Shown here one piece after another: positions 53,933 to 64,000 of a DNA stretch of 64,000 nt. The stretch spans positions 62,001 to 126,000 of the forward strand of contig JADNRV010000071.1 in assembly GCA_015499995.1 (NCBI GenBank), in the 5' to 3' direction. The stretch is from Flammula alnicola. Lineage: Eukaryota > Basidiomycota > Agaricomycetes > Agaricales > Strophariaceae. The notes under the pieces are model-generated. The model saw only the letters and a program-made list of their open reading frames with translations. It had not been told where the DNA came from and ran no database searches. How positions within the stretch are numbered: the stretch's first letter is position 1; the number at the start of each line of letters is the position of its first letter. Position numbers and translations under genes: made by a program.

Positions 53933-55830
53933 GGACTGGCTAGCCCTGGTAGCTGGGTAAAGGCAATGTCAAATAATGACAAAGAATGTCCAAATGTGGG
54001 AAGTGTCTACAGTAATTCCCAAATTTCACATAGGAGGGTCTTTTATTAAGCTCCAAAATTATGATAAATGAATTCTACTCATCAATAGCTTTTGATTGAG
54101 CCCAAAATCTCCATCGTCCGAGCAATACTGCAGTGCTTTGCATATTTTTGTGAAGGTTGAAATGTTTCTGCACATGGTTATGTGCTGATGGTGCCTCTGC
54201 TATTACTAGTTGCTAAATATACTCAGCAGATTCAGTGAATGGTCAGCGCTTCCCAATCTCTCATTCAGATTCCCCTCACTTTGATAGTTTTAAAGTGATA
54301 ATATGCCTTTCAAATGCAGTTGGCTCCTTGTGGCCTCTCAATTGCATAGATCATCCCAGTAAAGAAGTGAAAGAACATTTATTCATACTGGCAATAAGTG
54401 CCGCTTGTCGCCAACCTGCGGATGGCTCCTCGCGGCAGGGACTGAGTATCCCACTTCCTGAACACACCGAAATTGACTATAGATAAGATAAACATAGCCA
54501 CCAAACAAACATGTACAAAATTTCCCTCAGTTTTGATGCCAAAGAGTGACGGCGCTGTGGCAGAGGTGCTCTATCAGAATATGTACGCCGCTACTTTGCA
54601 AGGCTGACAAATATCACGTGTTAATACTCATGTGACTATAGATAAGATAAACCTGTCCATCAAACAAACATGTACAAAATTTCCCTCAGTTTTGATGCCA
54701 AAGGGTCCTCCTGCAGAAGTCGGGTTAAAAACGAAGCCCCTAAAGGGTCCTCGTAACTGGTTGTATGCCGCCAAGGTCGATCAAGCTAATGCGCTCGGAT
54801 ACTTCAGCTAATTATAATCTCCTCAAACCGACCTTTTCATATGTCCCAAAGTCACTGCGCCCAATATTGGCATATTTATTCTTGAACTCGAGAATTTCAC
54901 GACCCATGTAAGTGCATAGTATCAAGCCCGAGTTCAACGCTCAAGGCGTCTCCAATACTACGTCTGGATGCTATTCGTCCATTTCCCAATCAATAATATA
55001 CCTTGCATCCTGAGTCTATCTCCAGGTGTGTTTGCAGGAATGGTCGTCCGTAAAGTAACCTCAGAGTAGGCGGGACCCACGAGAAGCGGCGCAAGTTCGC
55101 CAGGTACCATTGGGCTTTAAGGAAACATATGGCAGTGTGTCTTCTGCATTTCGGACATATATGGCCAGCGAAGAATTACCCCCGGAACGTATGCCATATA
55201 CATAAAGTAGAAACCGGAGAATGTGCGGTTGATCACCTGAGATGCCCCGACAGCAGAGGTCTGCAGAGGTGCAGAGTGCCAAGCTGATGGCCACTTTTCA
55301 ATCCAAACACGTCTTTCAGGCGTCTAATTTGCCTGGAGCGCGTCTCATCCAAGATAGCTCCAGTGTTGATGGTGGAAAGGCAGAATATGCTCGACTTCGA
55401 AGGTTGAACGTTGAACGTTGAAACATTGAAGGTCACCCTTCTGGGGGTGAGTGCTCAGTGCATCGAGTTTAAGTTACAGTCGCGGACAAACAAAGTCAAC
55501 AAAAAATATCGAAGTATTTTAAATACCCCGACAATAGTCGGAATCGATGGATTGACGAGACGATTCTAACGCTACCCATTTCATCAAATTCTATCGAGCC
55601 AATCCTTCAGAAATTTCCAAATAAGGTTTTCGGACCCTCAAAAATTGGCCGACCGTGGGAATTGCTTCAAAAATCACCAAAAATTGTGCAATCGACTCCT
55701 TTTGATGAGAAGGGAATGATCCCACAAAAATTGGAACGTTCTATCGAGCCGTTTCGGCTAAATAAATTCATAAATGGTCGCCGAAAATGGTAATTGATCG
55801 GTAATCAAGGGAATCCCAGGTAGGCATGTT
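53933..55830. other. Gene-poor repeat-bearing interval
   Basis: Apart from the listed duplication, no recognised gene. A coding-like minus-strand patch near 55320-55400 (STINTGAILDETRSRQIRRL) has no assignable domain. Confidence 0.35.
54475..54703. repeat. Direct repeat of about 70 bp, 159 bp apart
   Basis: 54475-54544 and 54634-54703 share GACTATAGATAAGATAAAC and then ACAAACATGTACAAAATTTC and onward with few differences. Likely a local duplication. Confidence 0.85.
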
Positions 55831-55980
55831 ACATTGTACCGTATAATATGGTACAGCGAACGTGTACAGTGTGCCGAGTGATATGGGTTCAGCGAATTCG
55901 CTGAACCAGTGAATAATGTACTGTCTATAATAGGTAGTACAGTGTACCGTATAATGTGATCCAGCGAGTTCGCTGGAACC
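55831..55980. repeat. Three diverged repeats with a 22-bp perfect palindrome
   Basis: Copies at about 55831, 55863 and 55938 share the order TGTACCGTATAAT then CAGCGA. In the middle copy 55886-55907 is a perfect palindrome centred on GAATTC (arms GGTTCAGC / GCTGAACC). In the third copy CCAGCGAGTTCGCTGG is a near-palindrome. They sit just left of the hexamer-rich cassette. Confidence 0.75.
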
Positions 55981-56375
55981 CTATATATTTACATATATGT
56001 CTGATGGGCCCGATACACGTACATCGGCAATGCCGATGTCTGCTCAACGTTTGGTCGGCAATGCCGACACACTCAAAATGAGATCGGCAGTCAAAATGAC
56101 CACTAAATGTGGTCGATACAGTTCAGGATGCTTGGAATTAGATCGGTATTGCAATGTAGTTGCGTTGGATTGGCATTGCTGAATGTTGGCTGTTTCCTCA
56201 GCCTTGCCGATACTGGCTAAAATGGCAGCACCCGATGAGCGCTAAATCTCAGTCAGCAATGCCGATGCGAGCTCAATGGTATCATCAGAGCTTCTAGCCT
56301 TATTGAAGGAGCTTAGGTGCACAAATGGAAGCATAAAACATCTTTGTACTATGGAGACAATGTACAAAACAATGA

Positions 56376-57126
56376 CTACTCGGCATCGGCATCGGCATCG
56401 GGAACGACACCAGCATCAGGCTCCGTGTTTGCTTTGGGATCTCCGAAACGTGCCTCGAGGGTTTTGAGAGAGGTCTCGATGCGACTGTCAAGGTTCTTGA
56501 AGGCCTTATATGTTTGATCGGCAACCTTGAGCTTCTCGAGCTCTGCAATATACAGCCTATGCGAGGCATCTTTGTAGGAAATCCCTAATTTTTCTTGCAG
56601 CGCGAGGACCTCTGCGTGTAGGGTAAGGCGGTCATGGTCACTTAATTGCTGTTGGGGAATCAGCTGATACGCGCAGTCAAAGCAGTGATGGCCGGTCTTA
56701 CTGGGTCTGGTGGAAACATGAGCTTCCCTTCAGCTAGAACATCAAAAGGCTGATTTTGCGCCTGTTGTGACTAAAATGAATGGTAAGAAACTGTGCGAAA
56801 GGATAAAAACATTGCCTGATCGGCACATAGATCCATGTGCCGATCGGTCGGACTGCCGATCATGCTGTCGATTGCTGATCGGCACTTTGGTTGGTCCATG
56901 GGCGATCGACAGAGTAACCACAAAATTGATCACTTACCCCCCCGGGTGCATTCGAAACCCCCAAATCTGCTTTACTTTGGTACGATGCAAAGGCGTGGTC
57001 CAACGCCGGCACCATGTATTGCGGTACGAGGTATTGTTGGCCATCGGGCCCGGTGCCGATCGTAAAGCCATCGGGAATATTGCTGATTGTTGTTGCCAAT
57101 TCCCGCTGATTGCTCTGGTTCCGCAT
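56376..57126 (-). CDS. Small coiled-coil protein of the KDZ-linked cassette
   Basis: Three in-phase exons: complement of 56376-56648, 56702-56770 and 56938-57126, 176 aa. It begins MRNQSNQRELATTISNIPDG and contains IGTGPDGQQYLVPQYMVPAL; the middle exon encodes SQQAQNQPFDVLAEGKLMFP. The C-terminal exon is helical (LHAEVLALQEKLGISYKDAS, LYIAELEKLKVADQTYKAF, SRIETSLKTLEARFGDP) and ends PDADADADAE, written by four copies of the GATGCC unit. Donors GTAAGT and GTAAGA and acceptors TTTTAG and CAACAG are clean. Divergent from the next gene (227 bp between starts). Function unknown. Confidence 0.78.
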
Positions 57127-57353
57127 AGTGGTAGTCGTAGTCGTACTGAGGAAAGGGTAAGATCTACGATATCTCTATTATCTCATCAGTACATTGACAA
57201 AAATGGATGTTTGGGACTGTGTACAAAGTCACGTGATTGTTGATTTTCATCGTTGATCGATACGCATCTTCTTCCTCCCTACTACACCTGCCGACGCCGA
57301 TCTCTCTCTACAACCAGTTGCACCCAACGCACCGCACCTTTGACACCATCAAA
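57127..57353. promoter_or_regulatory. Divergent promoter in the cassette
   Basis: 227 bp between the start codons at 57126 (minus) and 57354 (plus). Includes TGCCGACGCCGATC. Confidence 0.4.
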
Positions 57354-59873
57354 ATGCCTTTCGACAACCTGGAATCACTCCGCGATGCCCTCAACGCCGC
57401 CGATGCTGCCATTCGGCAGTCCATTGAGGATGACAACATCCAGCAAGTGATGCACGGACTCGAGGATGACATAGTGAGTGTGCTAGTACATGGAATATGC
57501 ATGCTAACAAACAAAAAAAAAGAGTACCATTTTCAAAACACTGAAGGCGGGCCAGTTCAAGGCCGAGTTCGACCTCCCGCGGTTCTTTTACCAATTTGTG
57601 GGTCAGTACATGACGGCCAGAGATGTGCAAGGGGTGGATGAAAAATTCCGGGCAAAGCAACTGGCGGCACTCGCAGCGTATGACCAGGCGGCGACAGAGA
57701 CGGCGGCATCGGGGGCGGCATCGGGGTCTGCCACGGCCAAGAAAGTGCCGATTGCAGCATCGGCTGTTCGATCGGCTCGGAAGAACGACGTGCCGATTGC
57801 ACCATCGGCCGTTCGATCGGCCTCCAGGAACGAAGTGCCGATTGCACCATCGGCCGCTCGATCGGCTGCGAGGAACGCGGTGCCGTCTGGAAGTCGGGTG
57901 CGAGTGCCAACGGAGGAGATGGCAAAGATGACTGTTAGCCGTCACCAACAGCCCGCCATGGCTCCTCGACCCACACGGCGTCTTGGCTCTTTGGAGGACA
58001 TGGATGTCGATGACGATCGATCGGCACCGGCACCCGTACCTGCACCGGCACCCAAGCCAGGACCCACTCGGCAGACGCGGGTGATCAAGGCTCAACTGCC
58101 ATCGCGGGTCATGCGGCCGGAAGTGCCCAAGCGCAAACGGGAGGAGAGTGAGGATGAGTATCAGGAGGATGAGGGGGAGCCGGAGGATGAGGAGGAGGCA
58201 GGAGGTTCGAATGAGGAAGTCACGAAGGACGTGGCGAGTGGAGGGAAGAAGAGAGCGAAGCCAGCTGGCACCGGCACCTACCACCTCCCACGCTGCGACC
58301 GCTGCACGCGTCTGGACAAGGTATGCGAGAAGCAGGTGCGAGGTATCACCTCGTGCCGGAACTGCGGGTGGGACAAGGTAAAGTGTGCGTGGGGTGGAGA
58401 GGTGAAGAAGCCGGCACCTACGTCGAAGTCGGCAGGGCCATCGAAGTCGGCAGCGCCATCGAAGTCGGCAGTGACCTCCAAGTCGGCAGGGCCGTCGAAG
58501 AAGAAACCGCGCAGGACGAAGCGGGCAAAAGAACCGAAGAGCAAGGAGGTAGTCACCGACACCGACGAAGAGGGCGGCCGACCAGGTGCAGTCAGTGCAC
58601 CCACGCAATCGGCAGCACCGGCGGCACCAGCAGCCAAGGCGACGATCGGCAGTCAGCCGAAACCAACTGCCCCACACAAGGATAAGGGTAAAAACAAAGG
58701 TGAGTCTTTTTCTATCAATAGTGGATATTAACAAACCTCTACATGATAGCAACGGAGGCCGACTATGCAGGTTGGAAGGCCGATGCCGCACGCGAGGCTC
58801 GAGAGCCGATGCCGATGCCGACGCGCGCCATGGAGGAAAGGATGCAGGAAATCGAGGCGAGGTTGGCGAGGATGGAGAAGGCGCTCGGAAGGATGAAGAA
58901 CCAGGCTTCCAAGACAACCACGCAATACGAGGAGACCAATGCCCGGCAGCGGAAGATGCAGTCGGGATTGGTGTACCTCGACGACAAGGTCGAGACAGTG
59001 GAGGACATGTGGCAAGAGCTGCAAGATGAGCTCGAGCAGAAGCGCCTGAGCCTGGAGGATCGGGTGATTGGCTTGGAGGACTACTTCGGCATGCCGAGGG
59101 GAATCCAGCAGAGCGTCGTCCTGTACGCAGGACAACGACTGGATCGCGTGTACGATGTGAGGCCAGGTGGCCTCCAGGCATTTGTGGCAGCCGTTGACGC
59201 TGAGGAGGAAGAGGTCGAGGCAGAAGCGGAGGAGTTGGCAGCGCGCGAGTTGGCAGAGCGCGAGTTGGCAGCGGGTCAGTCGGCAGTAGGTCAGTCGGCA
59301 GAGGGCGAGTCGGCAGTATGTCAGTCGGCAGCGCCCAAGTCGGCATCCCACGAGTCGGCATGGAGTGGGGCGGCATCGGCATCGGCCCTCTCCCACGGAA
59401 TGAGGCTGCTCGCAACATCACCGGTGAAACCTACTGCACAACCATCCACGCGCCCGGCCCCACCACAGGTGAAGGTTATTCCACCGACACCGCAGTCATC
59501 GCAGACGGAAGTTGGTCGACCGGCTGGTCCCTCTTCACCCTTGCCACCCCCACCTCCTGGTGCTGCCCCATCTCCACTGCCTCCACCTCCTGGTCCTTCC
59601 CCCTCGCCACCACCACCTCCAGGGCCTGCACCAATACAACCACCCTCAGCCGGTCCGCCGTCTCCCGCTGCTGCCGCACCATCGGCCCCATCACCCCCAG
59701 CAAATATGCACCTCGCGGTCATCGACAATCGTGTGTCACGATCGCCGTCTCCTCGTGCTGGTCGGCAGCGTGTCCCGTCTCCAGGTCCACCCCGCCGGTC
59801 ACCTCGACTCTCGCCTGCACCGCGATCGGCACCTCCTGCCGATTCGGGCTCGGACATGGTCACGGATGAATAG
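57354..59873 (+). CDS. Zn2Cys6-like, coiled-coil, proline-rich protein of the cassette
   Basis: Exons 57354-57473, 57523-58699 and 58750-59873 join in phase, 806 aa. N-terminus is MPFDNLESLRDALNAADAAI; residues of about 40-80 include FKAEFDLPRFFYQFVGQYMT. A Ser/Ala-rich middle repeats VPIAPSAVRSA-type units. Then comes CDRCTRLDKVC and, nine residues on, CRNCGWDKVKC: C-x2-C-x6-C-x9-C-x2-C-x6-C, exactly the spacing of a fungal Zn(II)2Cys6 DNA-binding cluster, though here it is internal rather than N-terminal. It is followed by SKSAGPSKSAAPSKSA repeats, a basic stretch (KKKPRRTKRAKEPK), a coiled coil (MQEIEARLARMEKALGRMKN, DDKVETVEDMWQELQDELEQ) and a long polyproline tail. A DNA-binding role is inferred from the cluster only. 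Confidence 0.8.
58430..58510. repeat. Tandem SKSA(x)P coding repeat
   Basis: Four 18-bp-type units (AAGTCGGCAGGGCCATCG and variants) encode Ser-Lys-Ser-Ala-x-Pro repeats next to the zinc-cluster domain. Confidence 0.8.
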
Positions 59874-60032
59874 CGTGTTTTTTTTGGACTTAATTTGTTA
59901 AAAATAATGTTTGGCTGTATATAGATCCTAGTTTATCTGTATATACAAAAATTGATATGGACATTTTGGCAAACTCGGGTGCACTCCTTAAGTAGAATCA
60001 GCATCGGCATCGGCATACGCAAGTGGGACTAA

Positions 60033-62323
60033 CTATTCTCGTGTTCGGCGGACTCGTTCTCTTTTTCCTGTGACCGCGTATTTACTCGCTTCAATGCGAG
60101 CAAGCTCATCAGCAGTATTGACCGGTTTTCTCGGTGTAGCTTTCATTTGTGATTGTTGGGGACCCGGAGTGGTCACTGACACAGCCGACTGAGCAGCAGT
60201 GTTTTGGGCCGCAATTGCCAATGCCGATGCTGTGCGCAGCACGGGATCAATTAGTTCATCTGGGATTTCATTGCGAGCTATATGCGTATGATTTGGATTA
60301 TGGTCTTCCAGTGGCCGATTCATCGGCATTTGTGGTACATTGGCGCTCACTATCGGCACCTGCAACATTTCGCATTCGGCATGCTGAGTCAATTATACTA
60401 TGAATTACATACACAGTAAGGTGACTGACATCCTGTTCCAATACACCCGCATTATTGGAGTTGACCATATTTGATTTCTTTTTCGGTTTCGGCTTCGGTC
60501 GTGGACGGGGTACCGTGTCCGCATCGGCAGTAGCTGCTTCCTCGGCACCCTGTGAGGCAGTGTTATCGGCTGCTGGGTCCATGTCTGTTGTGATTTTGCT
60601 CTTCATCCTCAGCTTCGGCTTCAGTCGCGGTCGAATTTGTGGTAAGTCAGCATCAGTGCGGTGTAAGTCGGCATCGGCAGTGGCTGGCTCATCGGCTCGC
60701 TGCTCATCGGCACCCTGTGATACGCCTTTCTTTTTCTTCTTCGGCTTTCGCTTTGGTCGCTGGGGTTCACTGTCAGCATTGGCTGCAGGGTCCTCATTCT
60801 GTGGGGCACTGGAGTCGATGGGATCATCCGCTGGTGCAGCCTTCTTTGCTTTCCTCTTGCGCTTTGCGCGTGGAGGGGTGGGTTCGGCATCGGCATCGGC
60901 ATCGACCCTACATACTACCTGATTCCCTTTCCGTCCACTATTAACACTGTGAAAAGCAAAGACTTCGCTGATATTATAAGTCAGCTCTCTGGATGCGATG
61001 TGTTCAAAAAATGCTATGATTTCTTTGCGCTTCATGTTGCGCGGCTCGAGTATCTTGCAGTTGTTCGGCAAGTACTCTGGCTTAATATACGTGTATAGAT
61101 CGCTGGCCAGCGATTTGTACGGCACATGCCGACTTCGGCCGTTGGTTGCGATATCTAATGCAGCAATCGGCAATCGGCACCCGGCACATCGGAAATGAAC
61201 ACGCACGATAGTATTGTGACAGATAATTTCTGAACAACTCCTCCAGTTGTGTTTTAGAGTATGAGTCACCTTTGAATGGTACTGGCAGTTCAGGAAAGCC
61301 ATCGGCATTGACTTTCAGCTGTGGTGTTGCGGTCGGCTGTGCCGCTCCAATTCCACCAACGGTGCCGGGGCCATTTAAGGTAGCTTGGACTGTCCGCACA
61401 TATGTCATGAGCAGGCGTTTCATCTCCAGTACCTGCCGCTCATGCTGCTTCTCAAAGGAGGTGCTCGGGGCGCCTAAGAGATCGGCGATCTGATCATGTC
61501 TTTTGAATGTTTAGTTAGTGTGCATCGGCAGCGGCATCGGCATTGGGTGGGCGGCTCACACTTCAACTGCCAATTGACCATCAGGAGTCATGCGTGATAC
61601 GAATGAGATGGTAAGCAACCCCATCTCTAGATAATGGTTCTTCGCGTCTTTATCGAAACGGCGTGTCCAGCGTTTTTCAGCAATCCTGGGATCCCGATGG
61701 TTCGTCAGTCACTCGGCATCGGCATCGGCTCGGCACCTACTGTCGCTTGTGCTCCTCGGAATGGCCCTCCTTGGACATTCTCGCCACCTCTTCATCAAGT
61801 TCTGCATTCTCCTCGGCTGTCATGCGCGCGATAATGTTATGCACAGCTACCATACGTGTCTCAAACCACCCTGTGGTCCTTGTGTTTGCCGACTCAACCC
61901 CGAGTAGCTTTGCAATCTCTGTCCACACCTCTTCCTGCCTTGTCTTCCACACCACCTCTGTTCGCTTAATTGTGAAGCTGGATTGTGTCTCAGACGAATG
62001 AGGAGAACGCCAATTATTGTGTAGCCAACGCGACAGATCCTTTTCAGTTTTTGTCAGTGGAGCTGTATATATTATATGTCGATGCTGAATATGAATACCT
62101 TTGCCCGGGTCTGAGTATCATCCGGGTCGACCATCTCTTTCTGAGCCCAATAATTGAATAGATCTGGGAAGATCTGGGTTTGCGCAATGTGTTTGCGTGC
62201 AGCGGCCGATGTGGCTTCAAGGTACTCCTTTTTATATACATCAATCACTGCCCGCTCTTCACTGCTGTAAAATGTTTTGCGGCGATCCGGGCGGTCTGGG
62301 ATATCGAAAGCTGGTGTTGACAT
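60033..62323 (-). CDS. Uncharacterised accessory protein of the cassette with basic repeats
   Basis: Exon 1 (62099-62323) encodes MSTPAFDIPDRPDRRKTFYS, AVIDVYKKEYLEATSAAARK and FPDLFNYWAQKEMVDPDD. Later exons give HNNWRSPHSSET, KTRQEEVWTEIAKLLGVES, WFETRMVAVHNIIARMTAEE, MKRLLMTYVRTVQATLNGPG, a segment with CAGCRLPIAALDIATNG, EIIAFFEHIASRELTYNISE, then alternating acidic ADAD-type and Lys-rich blocks (KRKRKAKKAAP, RPKRKPKKKKKG, RPRPKPKPKKKS) and a tail ending GKRERVRRTRE at 60033. The exon 1-2 region matches a protein family I recall as multi-copy in agaric genomes, without known function. The charged repeats suggest nucleic-acid or chromatin contact, as inference. Exon edges after exon 1 are approximate. 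Confidence 0.68.
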
Positions 62324-62516
62324 GGGAAGAAAGAGGTCTTTTTTTGACAAGAAGCAATCGGCCAAATGTAAACTATCTTTATATATCATCACATGGAAAA
62401 TAAAAACACGAGGACCGATCATCTGTCCATAACAAAAGAAAAATTCCGATCATCTGGCGATAACAAAAAAACATTCTGACGGTTATCTTTTCCGAAATCT
62501 TCTTTCCTCCGGTACC
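62324..62516. promoter_or_regulatory. Divergent promoter of accessory gene / KDZ transposase
   Basis: 193 bp between start codons. Contains near-repeats of (C)CGATCATCTG followed by (T)AACAAAA around 62415-62470. Confidence 0.4.
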
Positions 62517-64000
62517 ATGAGCTCTCAAGCAGGCAAGCGTCCGAGGAGACGAAGAAATATTTTGGTGGAGGGTGATGTCGATGCAGCTGACGCCGTTACA
62601 TTTAAGAAAGTGACGACTACCACACGATCAGGAAAACAAAAAACAACAACGGTGAAAGTAGCTCTCCTTCCAGAGGAGTCTCAACCTGCACAAACACCCC
62701 CTCCCGGACCATCGCACCATGAGGTAGATTATACTCTAAACGATGTCGACATGCCCGATGCCGATCCGATTGCCGATCCAAAGCAGCGCAAGGTGAGGGT
62801 ATGGATCGATCTCATACTGCAAATGTTATTAATGTCTTTAATCAGACCCAAAAGGACTACATAATACAATTTGTGGAACGCATCGACGATTTGTTGGAAG
62901 CCCTACTGAGCCGGGAAGCATTGCCAATTGAACATTCGAGATGTTCACACTGTAATGAGAATCTTCACGCAGTCTGGAGATGCCAGGACTGTAGTCTGGC
63001 GAGCCCACTGTGTCGAAAATGCATGCGCCACACACATCAAGACAATCCGATGCATAAAATACAACGATGGACCGGCACACATTTCCGATCGGCGGAGTTA
63101 TGGGAGGTCGGCACTTACATTCTTGTGCGACACTACGATGGCGAGCCTCTGTGCGATACTTTGAAGTTTTACAAACACTATCTTGAAGAGTTCGAGGTTC
63201 AAAAGGACGCTACCGAGCAGATGGCTCTGAGGCGATCGGCATCGGCATCGCAGGGGGGAGGCGATCGGCAGGACCTCAATGTCGATTTTGAGATGCGTGA
63301 TGCAGACGATGGATTCGGTGTTCCAGATCAGGCCGCAGAGGCAATGGAGGATGAAACCTTTCAACAATACCTAGATGACTTGCATCACCAACAGGAAACT
63401 CGCCTCGATGATGAGCCGATTGAGGAGTCGGTATTTTTCACTGAGGCCGATGACAGTACGGTTGTTGGTGATGCCGATGCCGATGTAGCTGCCTTGCCTT
63501 CCTACCTGCCTCCACCGCCCAACGCCGATGACGATGCCGATGCCGCTCCCACTGCGGACTTGTTCGCAGGTGATCAGTCAGGTGGCACCTCCGGACACAT
63601 TCCTACAGCCGATGCATTCAACAATTCCTATGTCCGGGTAGTGCATACCAATGGCATCCATCATTTAGCGATGGTATCATGCCGATGCCGTGGGCCCGAT
63701 CAACTGCCGGTCGACCTTGTGGCATGCCGACTGCTGCCAGCCAGTTTTCACAGGATTCGCACATTGTTTTCAGCACAGGCACTCGACTACTTCCGACTAT
63801 GCAATCTGGAACTGAAGGCATCGGCATATCAGTTCTATCAGCTACTGCGCCGATTGACAATGCCGATGGCACCGGCCGACGTCGTGGATTTATACAACGA
63901 GTTTCGAAGGATGAGCCGTTTGTGGAGATGGATGAAGAAATTGAAGTGGGCTGGCTACGGTCACAATGGAAAAGATCCAATGAACGTCGGCCCCGGGGAG
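62517..64000 (+). CDS. KDZ (Kyakuja-Dileera-Zisupton) transposase, N-terminal part, truncated by window end
   Basis: Exon 1 is 62517-62792 (MSSQAGKRPRRRRNILVEGD..PKQRK); exon 2 runs from 62846 to the window edge without a stop. After a basic N-terminus comes the cysteine cluster found at the start of fungal KDZ transposases: CSHCNENLHAVWRCQDC then LCRKCMRHTHQDNPMHKIQRW, followed by FRSAELWEVGTYILVRHYDG. An acidic insert separates it from the next KDZ block: VRVVHTNGIHHLAMVSCRC, QLLPASFHRIRTLF-type strand (CRLLPASFHRIRTLFSAQAL), YFRLCNLELKASAYQFYQLL, RRLTMPMAPADVVDLYNEFR and MSRLWRWMKKLKWAGYGHNG. The catalytic acidic residues would lie beyond 64000. The order and wording of these blocks are characteristic of the family. 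Confidence 0.9.

Larger units (their letters stand above)
56000..64000. mobile_element. Hexamer-rich KDZ-linked cassette (right end outside window)
   Basis: Four genes in two divergent pairs lie in 8 kb in which the hexamer TCGGCA (or its complement TGCCGA) recurs by eye about 70 times, against about four expected by chance. It appears in exons, introns and spacers alike. A KDZ transposase closes the segment on the right. Left limit is set by where the hexamer begins (about 56020), next to the palindromic repeats. Terminal inverted repeats could not be sought because the right end is missing. Confidence 0.6.

Noticed and set aside
57391..59421. 676-codon minus-strand ORF, very Pro/Arg/Leu-rich
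   Set aside because: It is antisense to the exons of the Zn2Cys6-like gene. Its length follows from the stop-poor, hexamer-rich composition, and its long runs of RLR/PTRALPT have no domain or splice logic.
56000..64000. TET/JBP dioxygenase gene next to the KDZ transposase
   Set aside because: KDZ elements are known to associate with TET/JBP genes in mushrooms, but I found no HxD..H dioxygenase motif in the visible part of the cassette.
1..64000. CRISPR arrays, rRNA operons, tRNA genes
   Set aside because: No regular repeat-spacer array or rRNA signature was seen, and no cloverleaf with conserved tRNA boxes was found by eye. A tRNA search program could still find one.

Overview
The window looks like a nuclear chromosome segment from a mushroom-forming basidiomycete (Agaricomycetes). 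The genes are packed closely and split by many short (about 50-60 bp) GT-AG introns. The gene set includes conserved fungal housekeeping genes (Rab4-type GTPase, RBM39-type splicing factor, PEX16, RRP36, a CorA-type transporter) and basidiomycete-style accessory material (a degenerate protein kinase, a long conserved membrane protein, a DIRS-like retroelement and a KDZ DNA transposon). All calls come from reading translations and motifs; no search was run.

Layout. 1-34.7 kb is ordinary gene-dense euchromatin: a gene tail, a Ser/Thr-rich single-pass membrane protein, a Rab4-like GTPase, D-serine dehydratase, a pseudokinase, a RidA protein, a Dal5-type MFS permease, an RBM39-like splicing factor, a ketol-acid reductoisomerase-like protein, an SDR, a cupin protein, PEX16, a coiled-coil protein, an MNR2/CorA-like transporter, RRP36, an F-box protein and a large multi-pass membrane protein. 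Many are divergent pairs sharing short promoters (KARI/SDR, PEX16/coiled-coil, RRP36/F-box, RidA/MFS, dehydratase/pseudokinase). 35.1-39.3 kb is a DUF2235 hydrolase gene split by a 1.7 kb non-LTR retroelement that left a target site duplication of at least 14 bp. 40.4-45.5 kb is a DIRS/Ngaro-like tyrosine-recombinase retrotransposon (gag, RT-RNase H, recombinase) carrying two apparent spliceosomal introns. 45.5-56 kb is gene-poor: a diverged tandem array, a TPR fragment, short tandem repeats, a segmental duplication and a 22-bp palindrome. 56-64 kb is a four-gene cassette ending in the N-terminal half of a KDZ transposase that runs off the window.

How parts relate. D-serine dehydratase makes 2-aminoacrylate, the known substrate of RidA proteins, and the two genes lie about 3 kb apart. 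In the 56-64 kb cassette two divergent gene pairs (a small coiled-coil protein with a Zn2Cys6-like protein, and an uncharacterised basic-repeat protein with the KDZ transposase) share one hexamer, TCGGCA, repeated through coding and non-coding DNA on both strands. This makes the cassette the best candidate for an undescribed composite element. Several conserved genes show one-base frame breaks at short homopolymer runs, which more likely reflects assembly error than gene death.
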